Source: a virus
Direction: 5' to 3' (one strand)
DNA length: 26,957 nucleotides
Virus record (IMG/VR): IMGVR_UViG_3300043409_000650
Coordinates: 1-26,957 of that record
This document shows, in pieces, positions 6,015-14,430 of this stretch. Every line of letters begins with the position of its first letter. The stretch's first letter is position 1. The position numbers were made by a program, and so were the translations under genes. The notes below the pieces were generated by a model. That model saw only the letters and a program-made list of their open reading frames with translations, was not told the DNA's origin and ran no database searches.

Positions 6015-7637
6015 ATGCCTATTCCGTTCCCTTTTGACTTTAAGAACCCGGATTACATGCAGGTTTTTGAGTGGCGAATGGAGCGATTGCAGCGCATTCG
6101 TCAGCAGCCTGAATTACTGCCGGTCATGAAAGCGTTTTATAAAGACAATCCCGCTCAGTTCATTATTGATTGGGGCATGACGGTTGACCCGCGCAACGTT
6201 GAGCGTGGATTGCCTGCCCGTATCCCATTCCTCTTATTCCCAAAGCAGGAAGAGTGGATTGGGTGGTTTGTCGAGCGCTGGCGTAATGCTGAACCGGGTA
6301 TTACCGAGAAAACCCGTGATATGGGGATGTCATGGTTGACGGTTGGCATGGCCTCCTCGCTTTGTCTGTTCAATCGTGGCGTGTTTGCCGGGTTCGGCTC
6401 TCGCAAAGAAGAGTATGTTGATAAAATTGGCTCGCCTAAGTCGCTATTTGATAAGGCGCGTAATTTCATCTCGCTGCTACCCACTGAGTTTCGTGGTGGC
6501 TGGAGCCTAAAGCAGCATGCACCGCACATGCGTATCTTATTCCCAGAAACTGAATCGGCCATGACCGGTGAGGCAGGGGACGGAATAGGGCGCGGTGACC
6601 GCACCAGCTTTTACATAGTCGATGAGTCAGCGTTCTTGGAGCGGCCTTATCTGGTCGATGCGTCCCTGTCTGCGACGACTAACTGTAGGCAGGATGTATC
6701 AACGCCAAATGGTATGGCTAACTCATTCGCTGAACGGCGGCACAGCGGCAAGATTAAAGTATTCACCTTTCATTGGCGTGATGACCCGCGCAAAGATGAT
6801 GCCTGGTATCAAAAGCAGGTTGAGAATCTCGACCCCGTTACCGTGGCGCAGGAAATTGATATCAACTACAGCGCCTCTGTTGAGGGCGTATTGATTCCAT
6901 CCGCATGGGTACAGGCAGCAATAAACGCTCATGAGGTCTTGGGTATTGTACCAACTGGCCAGCGCTTAGGTGCTCTCGATATCGCCGACGAAGGTAAGGA
7001 CACCAATTCCTTCGCGGGTCGTCATGGCTTCTTACTTGAAAGCATCGAGGAGTGGTCAGGCAAAGGTGATGATATTTTCGGTACCGTACAGAAAGCCTTT
7101 GATATTTGCGATACACAAAACCTCGAAACTTTCCGCTTTGATACTGATGGATTGGGAGCTGGTGCTCGGGGTGATGCTCGGGTTATCAACGAGCAACGCG
7201 AAGAACAACGCAGACGGCATATCGTCGCTACGCCGTTCCGTGGTAGCGGTGGCGTAACAGACCCAGATGATGAGGCGGTCCCCGGCGATAACGGACAGCA
7301 AGGGCGGCTTAACAAAGATTTCTTTGCGAACGCCAAAGCGCAAGGCTGGTGGAGTTTGCGTACCCGGTTCCAGAAAACGTACCGAGCGGTTAAAGAGAAT
7401 ATGGAGTTCAATCCTGATGACATTATCTCTATCCCGAAAAACCTCAAAAACCTGACCAAATTAACTTCTGAATTATCGCAACCTACCTACTCAGTTAATG
7501 GCGTAGGGAAAATTGTGGTGGATAAAAAACCTGACGGCACCAAGTCACCTAACCTGGCAGATTCGGCGATGATCTTATATGCGCCAATGGAAGTCACTGT
7601 GATGGATGTTTGGGCTGCGATAGGTAAACAATCTTAG
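6015..7637 (+). CDS. terL: Terminase large subunit (packaging ATPase-nuclease)
   Basis: At 540 residues this has the length and order of a phage packaging motor. The ATPase half carries a variant Walker [11 protein letters not shown] (98-107), and Walker B SFYIVDES (198-205) with D203 and catalytic E204. The nuclease half has the RNase-H-like acidic residues: D322 and D325 in [11 protein letters not shown]376/D378 in FDTDG, and D516 in NLADSA. The protein docks on the portal, pumps DNA into the prohead and cuts the concatemer. The Walker A lacks the standard GKS/T tail, which is common in this terminase group with its arginine-type P-loop. The gene stands apart from the small subunit by 228 bases and is followed 24 bases later by the portal gene. 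Confidence 0.93.
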   Translation: MPIPFPFDFKNPDYMQVFEWRMERLQRIRQQPELLPVMKAFYKDNPAQFIIDWGMTVDPRNVERGLPARIPFLLFPKQEEWIGWFVERWRNAEPGITEKTRDMGMSWLTVGMASSLCLFNRGVFAGFGSRKEEYVDKIGSPKSLFDKARNFISLLPTEFRGGWSLKQHAPHMRILFPETESAMTGEAGDGIGRGDRTSFYIVDESAFLERPYLVDASLSATTNCRQDVSTPNGMANSFAERRHSGKIKVFTFHWRDDPRKDDAWYQKQVENLDPVTVAQEIDINYSASVEGVLIPSAWVQAAINAHEVLGIVPTGQRLGALDIADEGKDTNSFAGRHGFLLESIEEWSGKGDDIFGTVQKAFDICDTQNLETFRFDTDGLGAGARGDARVINEQREEQRRRHIVATPFRGSGGVTDPDDEAVPGDNGQQGRLNKDFFANAKAQGWWSLRTRFQKTYRAVKENMEFNPDDIISIPKNLKNLTKLTSELSQPTYSVNGVGKIVVDKKPDGTKSPNLADSAMILYAPMEVTVMDVWAAIGKQS

Positions 7638-7661
7638 ATCGACAATGTTCTGTGAGGAAAT

Positions 7662-9131
7662 ATGGCCCGTAAGAATCGCCGAAACGGCGCGAGTAAGCCC
7701 GTTAGGACTACTGACGGGTACAATAATTTTACTGCAAAGATTGGTGCTCAAACGCAAAACATCCAGTCAGCGGGAACCTATGTTCCTGGATACATCACTC
7801 GCAATAGAGTGATACTGGAATTTGCTTACCGCTCATCATTTCTGGTTGGGGCCGCAGTTGATGCTATTGCTGATGATATGACCCGAAAGGGGATCAATAT
7901 CAACTCAAAACTCCAGCCGGGACAGAAAGGGAAAGTCGAAAATTTTTGGGATTCAGCCGCTATTTGGGATGGGTTGAACGACACAATCAAATGGTCTCGG
8001 CTCTATGGCGGCGCGTTCTTGGTGGTAATGATTGACGGTCAAGACATGTCAACGCTGCTGAATTTGGACACCATCACTAAAGATCAGTTTAAGGGTGTGA
8101 TGTGCCTTGACCGCTGGATGGTCAAGCCGACATATAACGATTTGGTAAAAGAGTATGGGCCTCACTTCGGCAAGCCACGGTTTTATAAAACAGTCACAAG
8201 TCAGCAGGGAATACCCAACTGGAAGATTCATTATTCCCGCATCATTCGGATGGAGGGCGACACACTACCATTCCAGCAGTCCATAACAGAGAACGGGTGG
8301 GGAATGTCGGTTATTGAGCGCATCTTCGAACGTATCCAGGCGTTTGATACCGCTACAGCAGGCACTACGCAACTCATCCATAAAGCACACTTACGCACAT
8401 ACAGTATTGATGGGTTAAGAAAGGCGCTGGCGGCGGGTGGTGACCTTGAAAAAGCGATAATGATACACCTAGATAAGATCCGCGAATTTCAGACCATCGA
8501 GGGCATGACCATCATGGATGCTAGCGATAAGTTTGAAACGCACAGTTACTCATTCGCAGGTATTGCCGACGTCATTCTTCGTTTTGCTGAGCAAGTTTCT
8601 GGCGCAACGGGTATCCCATTAGTTCGCTTATTTGGTCAATCGCCATCGGGATTTAGTACTGGTGATGGTGATCTAGAAAACTACTACAGCCGGATTAACT
8701 CACTTCAGGAGCGACGGTTACGGCGTCATATTCGCTGGTTGTTGGATATCACCTGGCGCTCTCAATTTGGTGAGCCATTACCAGATGATTTCTCATTCGA
8801 GTTCAACAAACTATGGGAAATGTCGGACACTGACCGCGCAACCATGGCAAGCAATGTTACTACTGCTCTGGCTACAGCAGTGCGTGATGTTGGCATGTCA
8901 CCTTCAGCCGCTTTGAGTGACCTTCGCAACCTGTCAGATGTGATCGGCATCGGTGGCTCAATAACAGATGAGGACATCGAGAATGCGCAGAAAGAGTGGT
9001 CGGAGGATGAACCTGAAACCAGCGCTCCACCGGCGTTCGGAAATCCTCTACAACAAAAGCCTACTGGGGATAGTCAGCCAGATAAACCAGATAGTAACTG
9101 GTTATTACGATGGTTCCCAGGCAAGCGCTGA
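7662..9131 (+). CDS. Portal protein (DUF1073 family)
   Basis: The 489-residue product belongs to the DUF1073 portal group. The N-terminal YRSSFLVGAAVDAIADDMTRKG and RLYGGAFLVVMIDG are typical of portal wing and clip regions, as are VSGATGIPLVRLFGQSPSGFSTGDGDLENYY (around 330) and the long helix LQERRLRRHIRWLLD. It should form the dodecameric ring at one capsid vertex through which DNA passes, docking the terminase and later the neck. GAGGAA precedes the ATG. The Pfam family is also labelled Acb1-like because some members carry an anti-CBASS domain; I see no 2H-phosphoesterase HxT/HxS motif pair here. The 3' end overlaps the next gene by about 150 bases in another frame. Confidence 0.9.
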   Translation: MARKNRRNGASKPVRTTDGYNNFTAKIGAQTQNIQSAGTYVPGYITRNRVILEFAYRSSFLVGAAVDAIADDMTRKGININSKLQPGQKGKVENFWDSAAIWDGLNDTIKWSRLYGGAFLVVMIDGQDMSTLLNLDTITKDQFKGVMCLDRWMVKPTYNDLVKEYGPHFGKPRFYKTVTSQQGIPNWKIHYSRIIRMEGDTLPFQQSITENGWGMSVIERIFERIQAFDTATAGTTQLIHKAHLRTYSIDGLRKALAAGGDLEKAIMIHLDKIREFQTIEGMTIMDASDKFETHSYSFAGIADVILRFAEQVSGATGIPLVRLFGQSPSGFSTGDGDLENYYSRINSLQERRLRRHIRWLLDITWRSQFGEPLPDDFSFEFNKLWEMSDTDRATMASNVTTALATAVRDVGMSPSAALSDLRNLSDVIGIGGSITDEDIENAQKEWSEDEPETSAPPAFGNPLQQKPTGDSQPDKPDSNWLLRWFPGKR

Positions 9132-9735
9132 CTCGGTTGCCTCTCATCTTATCGACTACTCTCAGGTTATTGATGATTGGGCCGCTCTGGCAGCCCAAAA
9201 GATGTTTTTGCAAGTTGAGCGTGAAGAGTGGCAGCAGTGGCGATCTGTATCGCAACAGATTTCAGAAGGTTTGCGTGATGTGGTGGGAAACACCCCTATA
9301 GGTCATGTGACACAAGATATTGTCTATCGGCAAATCCAGTTGATGAAATCACTTCCGCTGGAAGCTGCCGACCGGGTAAAAGATATTCAGGATCGCGCCA
9401 TTCAGGCAATGATTAATGGTGAGCGGCCAGACGAACTGTACGAGATGATCATGCAGTCCGGCGACGTTGCTGCAAGCCGTGCGCGTCTTATAGCACGTAC
9501 CGAGATAGGACGGGCAACAGGTGCTCTCACACAGGCTCGCGCTCTTGCTGTTGGTTCTGAGGGGTATTGGTGGCGTATTGAAGGTTCGGGGACAAGGAAG
9601 TCTCACCGAAAAATGAAAGATAAGTTTGTTCTCTGGGCTAATCCACCCACTCTTGACGGCATGACGGGGCATGCAGGGTGCTTGCCTAACTGTAAATGTC
9701 ATCCAGAGGTGCAGGTACCCGCTCCGAGAAAATGA
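8983..9735 (+). CDS. Head morphogenesis protein, phage Mu gpF-like
   Basis: The protein (about 250 residues) has the hallmark C-terminal region of the Mu F/SPP1 gp7 family: ARLIARTEIGRATGALTQAR and YWWRIEGSGTRKSHRKM, then the cysteine-histidine ending HAGCLPNCKCHPE. These minor head proteins bind the portal or enter the capsid and help head assembly. The frame opens at 8965, inside the portal gene. Possible starts are ATG at 8968, 8983 and 9010; 8983 is preferred because GAGGA lies eight bases upstream. It overlaps the portal 3' end by 149 bases in the +1 frame, which links its translation to portal synthesis. It is followed by a 261-base non-coding gap. Confidence 0.88.
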   Translation: MRRKSGRRMNLKPALHRRSEILYNKSLLGIVSQINQIVTGYYDGSQASADSVASHLIDYSQVIDDWAALAAQKMFLQVEREEWQQWRSVSQQISEGLRDVVGNTPIGHVTQDIVYRQIQLMKSLPLEAADRVKDIQDRAIQAMINGERPDELYEMIMQSGDVAASRARLIARTEIGRATGALTQARALAVGSEGYWWRIEGSGTRKSHRKMKDKFVLWANPPTLDGMTGHAGCLPNCKCHPEVQVPAPRK

Positions 9736-9849
9736 GGAAAATACGGCTTACGGTATCGAATTTAATTCAACACCCATTAGCCCGATTTGTTATCAAAATG
9801 TTATCGGTGAGATATCCCCATTTTTCGGTAATTGATACCAAGTTTTGGC

Positions 9850-9916
9850 CCTCTCAACGTGCTAATTGAGTGAGAGGTGTTCCACCGGTGCGCTTAAGGG
9901 TCTTTATGTTAAAAAG
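9850..9916 (+). repeat. Intergenic repeat copy B
   Basis: This 67-base segment matches copy A (5913-5979) at 48 of 67 positions without gaps, ending in the same TTATGTTAAAAAG. CCTCTCA (9850-9856) pairs with TGAGAGG (9871-9877), a hairpin not conserved in copy A. Nearby, TGTTATC occurs twice (about 9788-9804). The rest of the 9736-9996 gap holds no gene, apart from the terminator at 9951. Confidence 0.6.
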
Positions 9917-9950
9917 TCACTAAATCAGCACAATTATCTTTTTCTGAATG

Positions 9951-9971
9951 GTCGCTTAGGCGGCTTTTTTT
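9951..9971 (+). terminator. Intrinsic terminator inside the head operon
   Basis: GTCGC (9951-9955) pairs with GCGGC (9960-9964) across a TTAG loop and is followed by seven Ts. Its position between head-morphogenesis and protease genes means the downstream capsid genes need antiterminated polymerase or partial readthrough. Confidence 0.65.
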
Positions 9972-9996
9972 ATGCCCGTAATTTAGCAGGTAACAC

Positions 9997-11262
9997 ATGA
10001 GATATTTCTACACTGCCAAACTGGGTGATACACGGTTTCTTCAGGCTGACGGCTCACTGTTATGCAAAGACGTAGCTATTGCGCGAACAGGCACACAAAG
10101 GTACCGACCGGAAGAGGTTGATCTTATTCCGGGGCCGGATGGTTCGGTTTTGGTGTATCGCACTGAAGATGAAGTGTTTGCGCCGGAAACGATAGCCAGC
10201 TTTGAAGGTGTCGCAGTAACACTGGGGCATCCAGAGGACGACGAGGGCAATATCGTTTTCGTTAACCCTTCCAACTTCTCTGAACTGGCCCACGGACACA
10301 TTCAGAACGTACGCAGAGGTACTGGTGATAAATCAGACCTGCTGCTGGCTGACGTGCTGATCAAGCGTCAGGAGGCCATTGATGCCGTTAATTCAGGGCT
10401 GACCGATGTCAGTTGTGGCTATGACGCGCTGTATGAACAAATCGCCCCTGGCAAGGGCAATCAATACCAAATCACAGGAAACCACCTAGCTGCTGGCATT
10501 CCACGCGGTCGGGCTGGTGTCCGTTGTGCTATCGGGGATTCAGCCCCAAACATCAAAAAGGAGAAGCCTGCAATGTCATGGCTTAAGAATCTGGCGAAAG
10601 CCATTAAAACCAAAGATGAAGCTGCGTTACAACAGCTTATCGACGAAGCGCCGGATATGCCTTCTGATGGCATGAATTCAATCCCCGGTCACACCATTAA
10701 CATTAACGTACCGTCACAGGCTACAGCACTGCCCGTAACAGAACGCACCACTACGGACAACGCACTCGAACCCGAGAACAAAACGACTGATGAAGATGTT
10801 CCCGCATGGGCGCAGGCTTTAATTGCACGTATTGCTGCGCTGGAAGGGAAAACCACGGATTCAGAACCCGATCCTGACGTGTTAACGACTGATGAAGATA
10901 AGGAAGAGGACGCGAAAGTCACGGCTGATGCTGCCTATCGCCGAAATATCATCTCTGATGCTGAAATTATTTGTCCGGGATTCAAACCAACCGGTGATAA
11001 AGGATTGAAACGTCAGGTACTGAACAACGCGATCCGCACGGGTGATAGCGCCTACTTGAAATCGGTTGGCATTCAGGATTACGCCAAGGTACCGAAAGCC
11101 ACTGTAGATGCAGTTTTCAATGGCGCAGCAGCGTTGAATAAAGCTAAAAACCAAATCACTCCACAGTCACTCCACACGGTAGATGGTGCGGTTAATACAA
11201 AACACACCTCTCCGGCAGAGTTGAATAAAATCTACGCTGCTCACTGGGCCAAAAACAAATAA
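9997..11262 (+). CDS. Capsid maturation protease fused to scaffold (DUF2213)
   Basis: The 421-residue protein has an N-terminal DUF2213 domain (about 1-185), with LGHP, GHIQNVRR and DVSCGYDALYE segments typical of these prohead proteases. A low-complexity acidic and helical part follows (193-421), rich in Asp, Glu and Thr, as in phage scaffolds. The protease domain should cut the scaffold and itself during maturation, clearing space for DNA. The fused layout resembles the lambda C/Nu3 and DUF2213 heads. An in-frame ATG with a strong ribosome site at 10573 probably makes the scaffold alone. The capsid gene follows two genes later. Catalytic residues cannot be assigned confidently from sequence alone. 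Confidence 0.85.
   Translation: MRYFYTAKLGDTRFLQADGSLLCKDVAIARTGTQRYRPEEVDLIPGPDGSVLVYRTEDEVFAPETIASFEGVAVTLGHPEDDEGNIVFVNPSNFSELAHGHIQNVRRGTGDKSDLLLADVLIKRQEAIDAVNSGLTDVSCGYDALYEQIAPGKGNQYQITGNHLAAGIPRGRAGVRCAIGDSAPNIKKEKPAMSWLKNLAKAIKTKDEAALQQLIDEAPDMPSDGMNSIPGHTININVPSQATALPVTERTTTDNALEPENKTTDEDVPAWAQALIARIAALEGKTTDSEPDPDVLTTDEDKEEDAKVTADAAYRRNIISDAEIICPGFKPTGDKGLKRQVLNNAIRTGDSAYLKSVGIQDYAKVPKATVDAVFNGAAALNKAKNQITPQSLHTVDGAVNTKHTSPAELNKIYAAHWAKNK
10573..11262 (+). CDS. Probable internally initiated scaffold protein
   Basis: Within the protease gene, AAGGAG at 10558-10563 lies nine bases before an in-frame ATG. This would yield a 229-residue protein identical to the C-terminal part of the long product. 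It starts with a helix (MSWLKNLAKAIKTKDEAALQ) and continues with an acidic, disordered-looking middle and a helical end, as expected for a scaffold that must be abundant and free of the protease. Lambda Nu3 within C is the textbook parallel. Expression of the short form is inferred. Confidence 0.6.
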   Translation: MSWLKNLAKAIKTKDEAALQQLIDEAPDMPSDGMNSIPGHTININVPSQATALPVTERTTTDNALEPENKTTDEDVPAWAQALIARIAALEGKTTDSEPDPDVLTTDEDKEEDAKVTADAAYRRNIISDAEIICPGFKPTGDKGLKRQVLNNAIRTGDSAYLKSVGIQDYAKVPKATVDAVFNGAAALNKAKNQITPQSLHTVDGAVNTKHTSPAELNKIYAAHWAKNK

Positions 11263-11272
11263 GGTAATAAAC

Positions 11273-11776
11273 ATGTCTGGAAATGCTTATACATACCGGA
11301 TGCCTATGGGCATTGCCGGGGCAGTCACTCGTCCTCGTGAATCGACCATCGAGCCGGTAACGCTGAATAACCAAAAGGTGTTCAGCGGCTACGGGTTATC
11401 AGGTAAATACGTGGACGATAAATTTGTCCCGCTTGAAAGTGGTGACATTATTGATCTGGTGAAAGGTATTTTTATTCGCCCCTTCCCGATCACCTCTCAA
11501 GCTGACCTTGCGTATCTCAAAGTTAACGCAAACCCAGTCGGCGATAATCTGAAGCGTGGTTATGTCTGCGTGAAGATCACTGCGGGTAACGCTACTACCG
11601 CCAAAAAAGGCGCGCCAATTTACGTGCGTGTTGCCGGTGGTACCACACAAAGCCCGGTTGGTTCTTTTGTTCTTGTTCGGGATGCAACCGCCACAAACAC
11701 ACCTCGACTGACTACCGCAGAGGCAATGGGTCCGGGTGATGCTGATGGTCGTCTTGAAATCGCCTTCAATATTTGA
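11273..11776 (+). CDS. Probable head cement/decoration protein
   Basis: The 167-residue protein is rich in Gly, Thr and Val, with predicted strands throughout and no membrane segment. It starts with YRMPMGIAGAVTRP, and its end (GSFVLVRDATATNTPRLTTAEAMGPG then LEIAFNI) resembles the gp24-like structural cement proteins that lie just before DUF2184-type capsid genes. Such proteins bind the outside of the mature shell and stabilise it. The position between scaffold and major capsid supports a head role. It starts ten bases after the protease stop behind AAGG. Confidence 0.65.
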   Translation: MSGNAYTYRMPMGIAGAVTRPRESTIEPVTLNNQKVFSGYGLSGKYVDDKFVPLESGDIIDLVKGIFIRPFPITSQADLAYLKVNANPVGDNLKRGYVCVKITAGNATTAKKGAPIYVRVAGGTTQSPVGSFVLVRDATATNTPRLTTAEAMGPGDADGRLEIAFNI

Positions 11777-11786
11777 GGAATAATTA

Positions 11787-12734
11787 ATGTTTACAATTGA
11801 CCGAGCTACTATCGATTCATCCGGTGCGTTCCTGATTGGCGAACTGGAACGCATGGATCAAACACTGAACATGCCATTGACCTCTGTGAAGTGGTCGCGT
11901 GACATGCCTTTACGCAGTGATATCTCTATCGCTGATGAAGTTTCATCTTTCACTAACACCGACTTTGCTAGCGTGGGTGGGCCAAATCCGACCGGTAAAA
12001 ACTGGCTGGGGAAAAACTCAACCGCTATTCCGGGCATGAATCTTGACATCACCCCAACACGTAACAACTTGACCCCATGGGGGCAAGAGGTGAGTTGGAC
12101 TGTTTTGGAACTCGCCTCAGCGCAACAGGTTGGGCGTCCAGTCGATACGCAGAAGTATGAAGGCATGCGTCTTAAATGGAACATGGACACTGATGAGCAG
12201 GTTTACATCGGTGATGCAGAACTCGGCGTTCCGGGGTTGTTAAACCTTCCATCCATCGCTGCTATTTCTGCTGCTGCGCCCTGGACTGCAACGACCGATC
12301 CGGATGTGATTGTTCATGATATTAACCTGGCACTTATTGACGGATGGGTGCGGTCTGGTTATGCGGTATGCCCGGGCAAGTTGGGTATGGCCCCGGCATT
12401 ATTCGGACTACTGGCAAGTAAAAAGGTTTCTTCCGCAGGGAATATGTCTGTTCTTGAATATGTGAAAATCAACACCATCGCATTCCAAGAAAACGGCGTT
12501 CCACTGGAAATTGTCTCCATGAAATTTGCCAATGGCCGTGGCGCTGGTGGTGCTAACCGTATTGTTGCGTACACACAAGACGAGAAATATATTCGTTTCC
12601 CAATGGTTCCACTGCTGAGCACCCCACTTGAGTATCGTGGTATGCAACAGCTTACTGTGTACTACGGCAAACTGGGGCAAGTTGAAACCCCATATTCGAA
12701 CACCATCGCTTACCTGGATGTCCCAGCAGCTTGA
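11787..12734 (+). CDS. Major capsid protein (DUF2184 family)
   Basis: This 315-residue protein resembles the DUF2184 group of HK97-fold major capsid proteins. Recognisable parts are the early SVKWSRDMPLRSDIS segment, the TPWGQEVSWTVLELASAQQVG helix region (around 100-120), the KYEGMRLKWNMDTDEQVYIGD stretch and the C-terminal PLEYRGMQQLTVYYGKLGQVE. Hundreds of copies build the icosahedral head. No cleaved N-terminal delta domain is obvious; the scaffold is supplied by the upstream gene. GAGGAA lies before the ATG, and base usage is even throughout, as for a highly expressed gene. Confidence 0.88.
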   Translation: MFTIDRATIDSSGAFLIGELERMDQTLNMPLTSVKWSRDMPLRSDISIADEVSSFTNTDFASVGGPNPTGKNWLGKNSTAIPGMNLDITPTRNNLTPWGQEVSWTVLELASAQQVGRPVDTQKYEGMRLKWNMDTDEQVYIGDAELGVPGLLNLPSIAAISAAAPWTATTDPDVIVHDINLALIDGWVRSGYAVCPGKLGMAPALFGLLASKKVSSAGNMSVLEYVKINTIAFQENGVPLEIVSMKFANGRGAGGANRIVAYTQDEKYIRFPMVPLLSTPLEYRGMQQLTVYYGKLGQVETPYSNTIAYLDVPAA

Positions 12735-12772
12735 TTTGTGGCGGGGAAACCCGCCTTTCATGGAGTATTGAA

Positions 12773-13165
12773 ATGAAATATATCGTATCGGGTCATTCGG
12801 TTCTTAACCTTGCTGATGGTTCTAATTACACATTAACCCCCGGCATCCACGATGGCTTTTCTGACGAGGTGAAAAAACACTGGGCATTTAGCGCCTATGC
12901 CAAACCGCTCGATGAATCCGACCTTGCTAAAGAGGTAGAAAACCTCGATCTGGTTGCGCGAGTCAAATTGCTTGACGAAGAAATCACCAGTCTGAAAGCA
13001 CAGGTGGCAGAAAAGGACGAAGAAATCACCAGTCTGAAAGCACAGGTGTTAAGCCTAACCGCTGAATCAGCCAGTGAATCGACATCTGGCGAGACTGACG
13101 AGCAGCCAGCAGAAGCCGAGAAGGTATCCGCAAATGCCAAGAAACAGTCTACTTCCAACAAGTGA
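12773..13165 (+). CDS. Hypothetical head-region protein with duplicated coiled-coil unit
   Basis: GGAG lies before the ATG at 12773, which is preferred to a longer frame from 12731. The 130-residue protein has a compact N-terminal part (about 1-60) and then a coiled coil. Residues 68-78 (DEEITSLKAQV) recur exactly at 82-92, a 14-residue period equal to two heptads. The C-terminus is acidic and low in complexity (SASESTSGETDEQPAEAEK). I do not recognise the family. Its place between capsid and connector suggests a head accessory or vertex protein. The gene overlaps the next one by 32 bases. Confidence 0.7.
   Translation: MKYIVSGHSVLNLADGSNYTLTPGIHDGFSDEVKKHWAFSAYAKPLDESDLAKEVENLDLVARVKLLDEEITSLKAQVAEKDEEITSLKAQVLSLTAESASESTSGETDEQPAEAEKVSANAKKQSTSNK
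12974..13048 (+). repeat. Exact 33-bp direct repeat encoding coiled-coil unit
   Basis: Bases 12974-13006 and 13016-13048 are identical at every position, including synonymous sites, and are offset by 42 bases (14 codons). Identity at wobble positions points to a recent duplication rather than convergent selection on protein. Confidence 0.9.
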
Positions 13166-13541
13166 TCAGTTCCGCGAAAGCTTCCCTGAGTTTACCGATA
13201 CAACCCGTTACCCCAACACCTCAATAAACTTTTACCTCAGCATGGCTGATGACCTTCTGGATCAAGATAGGTTTGGGGATAAGTTTGTTTATCTGGCTGA
13301 GTTAATGACGGCGCATTACGTTGAATTACGAGGTAAGCGCACAGCATCAGCAGCACTGGGGGGCGTAAATACCTCCGGTGGTGGTGTGGCGACATCCAAG
13401 TCGGTTGATAAGGTCAGCGTCAGCTATGACGTCTCAGGCATCATTAATCCTGACGCCGGTTTTTGGAATAACACCGATTACGGCCGTGAGTTTTTCTGGT
13501 GGTGGTCGATGTTTGGTGCGGGTGGAAGGCAAATCCTATGA
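13134..13541 (+). CDS. Head-tail connector/adaptor (DUF4054)
   Basis: Starting at the ATG at 13134, the 135-residue protein has the DUF4054 features: SDQFRESFPEFTD near the start, then YPNTSINFYLSMADDLLDQDRFGDKFVYLAELMTAHYVEL, and a later glycine-rich loop. These proteins form the ring under the portal that starts the neck. The region GREFFWWWSMFGAGG near the end is characteristic. It overlaps the previous gene by 32 bases and the next by ATGA, indicating coupled translation. Confidence 0.83.
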   Translation: MPRNSLLPTSDQFRESFPEFTDTTRYPNTSINFYLSMADDLLDQDRFGDKFVYLAELMTAHYVELRGKRTASAALGGVNTSGGGVATSKSVDKVSVSYDVSGIINPDAGFWNNTDYGREFFWWWSMFGAGGRQIL

Positions 13542-14044
13542 AAAGCGGGTTGAAGGTCAGAAAGGACAATGCCGAGTCTGTTTTGTCCTCTCTACGCGCC
13601 CTTTCAAAAATGGATGTGCTGGTGGGAATTCCAGAGGCCAATGCGACGCGCAAGGAAGGGGAAACCCTGAACAACGCAGAAATTGGCTATCTGCAATCCA
13701 CTGGGGCCACGATACAGATTGGCGGTCAGACCGTCACACTAGAGCCTCGCCCGTTCTTGGATATGGGCATTGAAGATTCACAGGAGATCACTACCGGACA
13801 CCTGAAAGCCGCCGCAGAGTTGGCACTTGAGGGTAAGCAGGATGCGGCTAAGCGTGAATTGGAAAAGGCGGGAATGGTTGCCCGGGATGCGGCGAAAAAG
13901 GTGATCGGAGACGGTGATAGACTGCATCCACTATCAGAAAAAACACTCGAAAATAGACGGGCGCAGGGTATCCCTGGTGAAAAGCCGCTTTACGCTCACG
14001 GGTTCCTTTTACGCTCAATTACCTATGTCGTAAGGAGTAAGTAA
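13538..14044 (+). CDS. Neck/tail-completion protein (HK97 gp10 or Mu gpG-like)
   Basis: The ATG at 13538 overlaps the connector stop (ATGA); a longer frame from 13499 lacks support. The 168-residue product has the pattern of tail-completion proteins: KMDVLVGIPE early, NNAEIGYLQSTGATI in the middle, EPRPFLDMGIEDSQ and a helical C-terminus ending in a hydrophobic GFLLRSITYVV. Related proteins sit between connector and tail terminator and help join head to tail. Its neighbours and length agree. Family assignment is by motif shape only. Confidence 0.65.
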   Translation: MKSGLKVRKDNAESVLSSLRALSKMDVLVGIPEANATRKEGETLNNAEIGYLQSTGATIQIGGQTVTLEPRPFLDMGIEDSQEITTGHLKAAAELALEGKQDAAKRELEKAGMVARDAAKKVIGDGDRLHPLSEKTLENRRAQGIPGEKPLYAHGFLLRSITYVVRSK

Positions 14045-14430
14045 TGCCATTTCTTGATGTGACAGAGGTGCTTCTTGATCCTGATTTCGTGGACACCACG
14101 CTGGTATGTCACCGGCAACTGCAAACGGTTGATGATGATGGGTTCACGAAAAATACACCACAGGACACCCCTTTTAGTGGTGTTGTGACGGTTGACCGGT
14201 CACTGGAAGCCAAGCGCATGCAGGCGGGGCAGAACATTAACGGGGCCATTCTCATTGTGACTCAGTTCCGGCTTACCCAAGGGCAACCAGGGCTTGATGC
14301 TGACGTGGTTACATACCGAGGCAGAAAATACCGAGTGACCTTTGTCGATCCCTATACCGCTTATGGTGCTGGGTTTGTCCAATCCCACTGCGAGTTGATG
14401 GACTTTGACGGAGGAACGCCGATTGAGTAA
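14044..14430 (+). CDS. Head-tail joining (neck) protein, hypothetical
   Basis: This 128-residue protein starts at TAATG overlapping the previous stop. It appears mostly beta-stranded, with SGVVTVDRSLEAKRMQAGQNINGAILIVTQFRL and YRGRKYRVTFVDPYTAYGAGFVQSHCEL, the look of small neck or stopper proteins. I do not recognise a named family. Gene order, between connector and tail terminator, is the main argument for its job. Confidence 0.6.
   Translation: MPFLDVTEVLLDPDFVDTTLVCHRQLQTVDDDGFTKNTPQDTPFSGVVTVDRSLEAKRMQAGQNINGAILIVTQFRLTQGQPGLDADVVTYRGRKYRVTFVDPYTAYGAGFVQSHCELMDFDGGTPIE

Noticed and set aside
6155-7459. Several long minus-strand frames opposite the terminase gene
   Set aside because: They lie antisense to a well-supported gene, lack ribosome sites and read as shadows of its codon pattern.
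7662-9131. Anti-CBASS function (Acb1) for the DUF1073 protein
   Set aside because: The Pfam family name mentions Acb1, but this protein has portal features throughout and I see no paired HxT/HxS 2H-phosphoesterase motifs.
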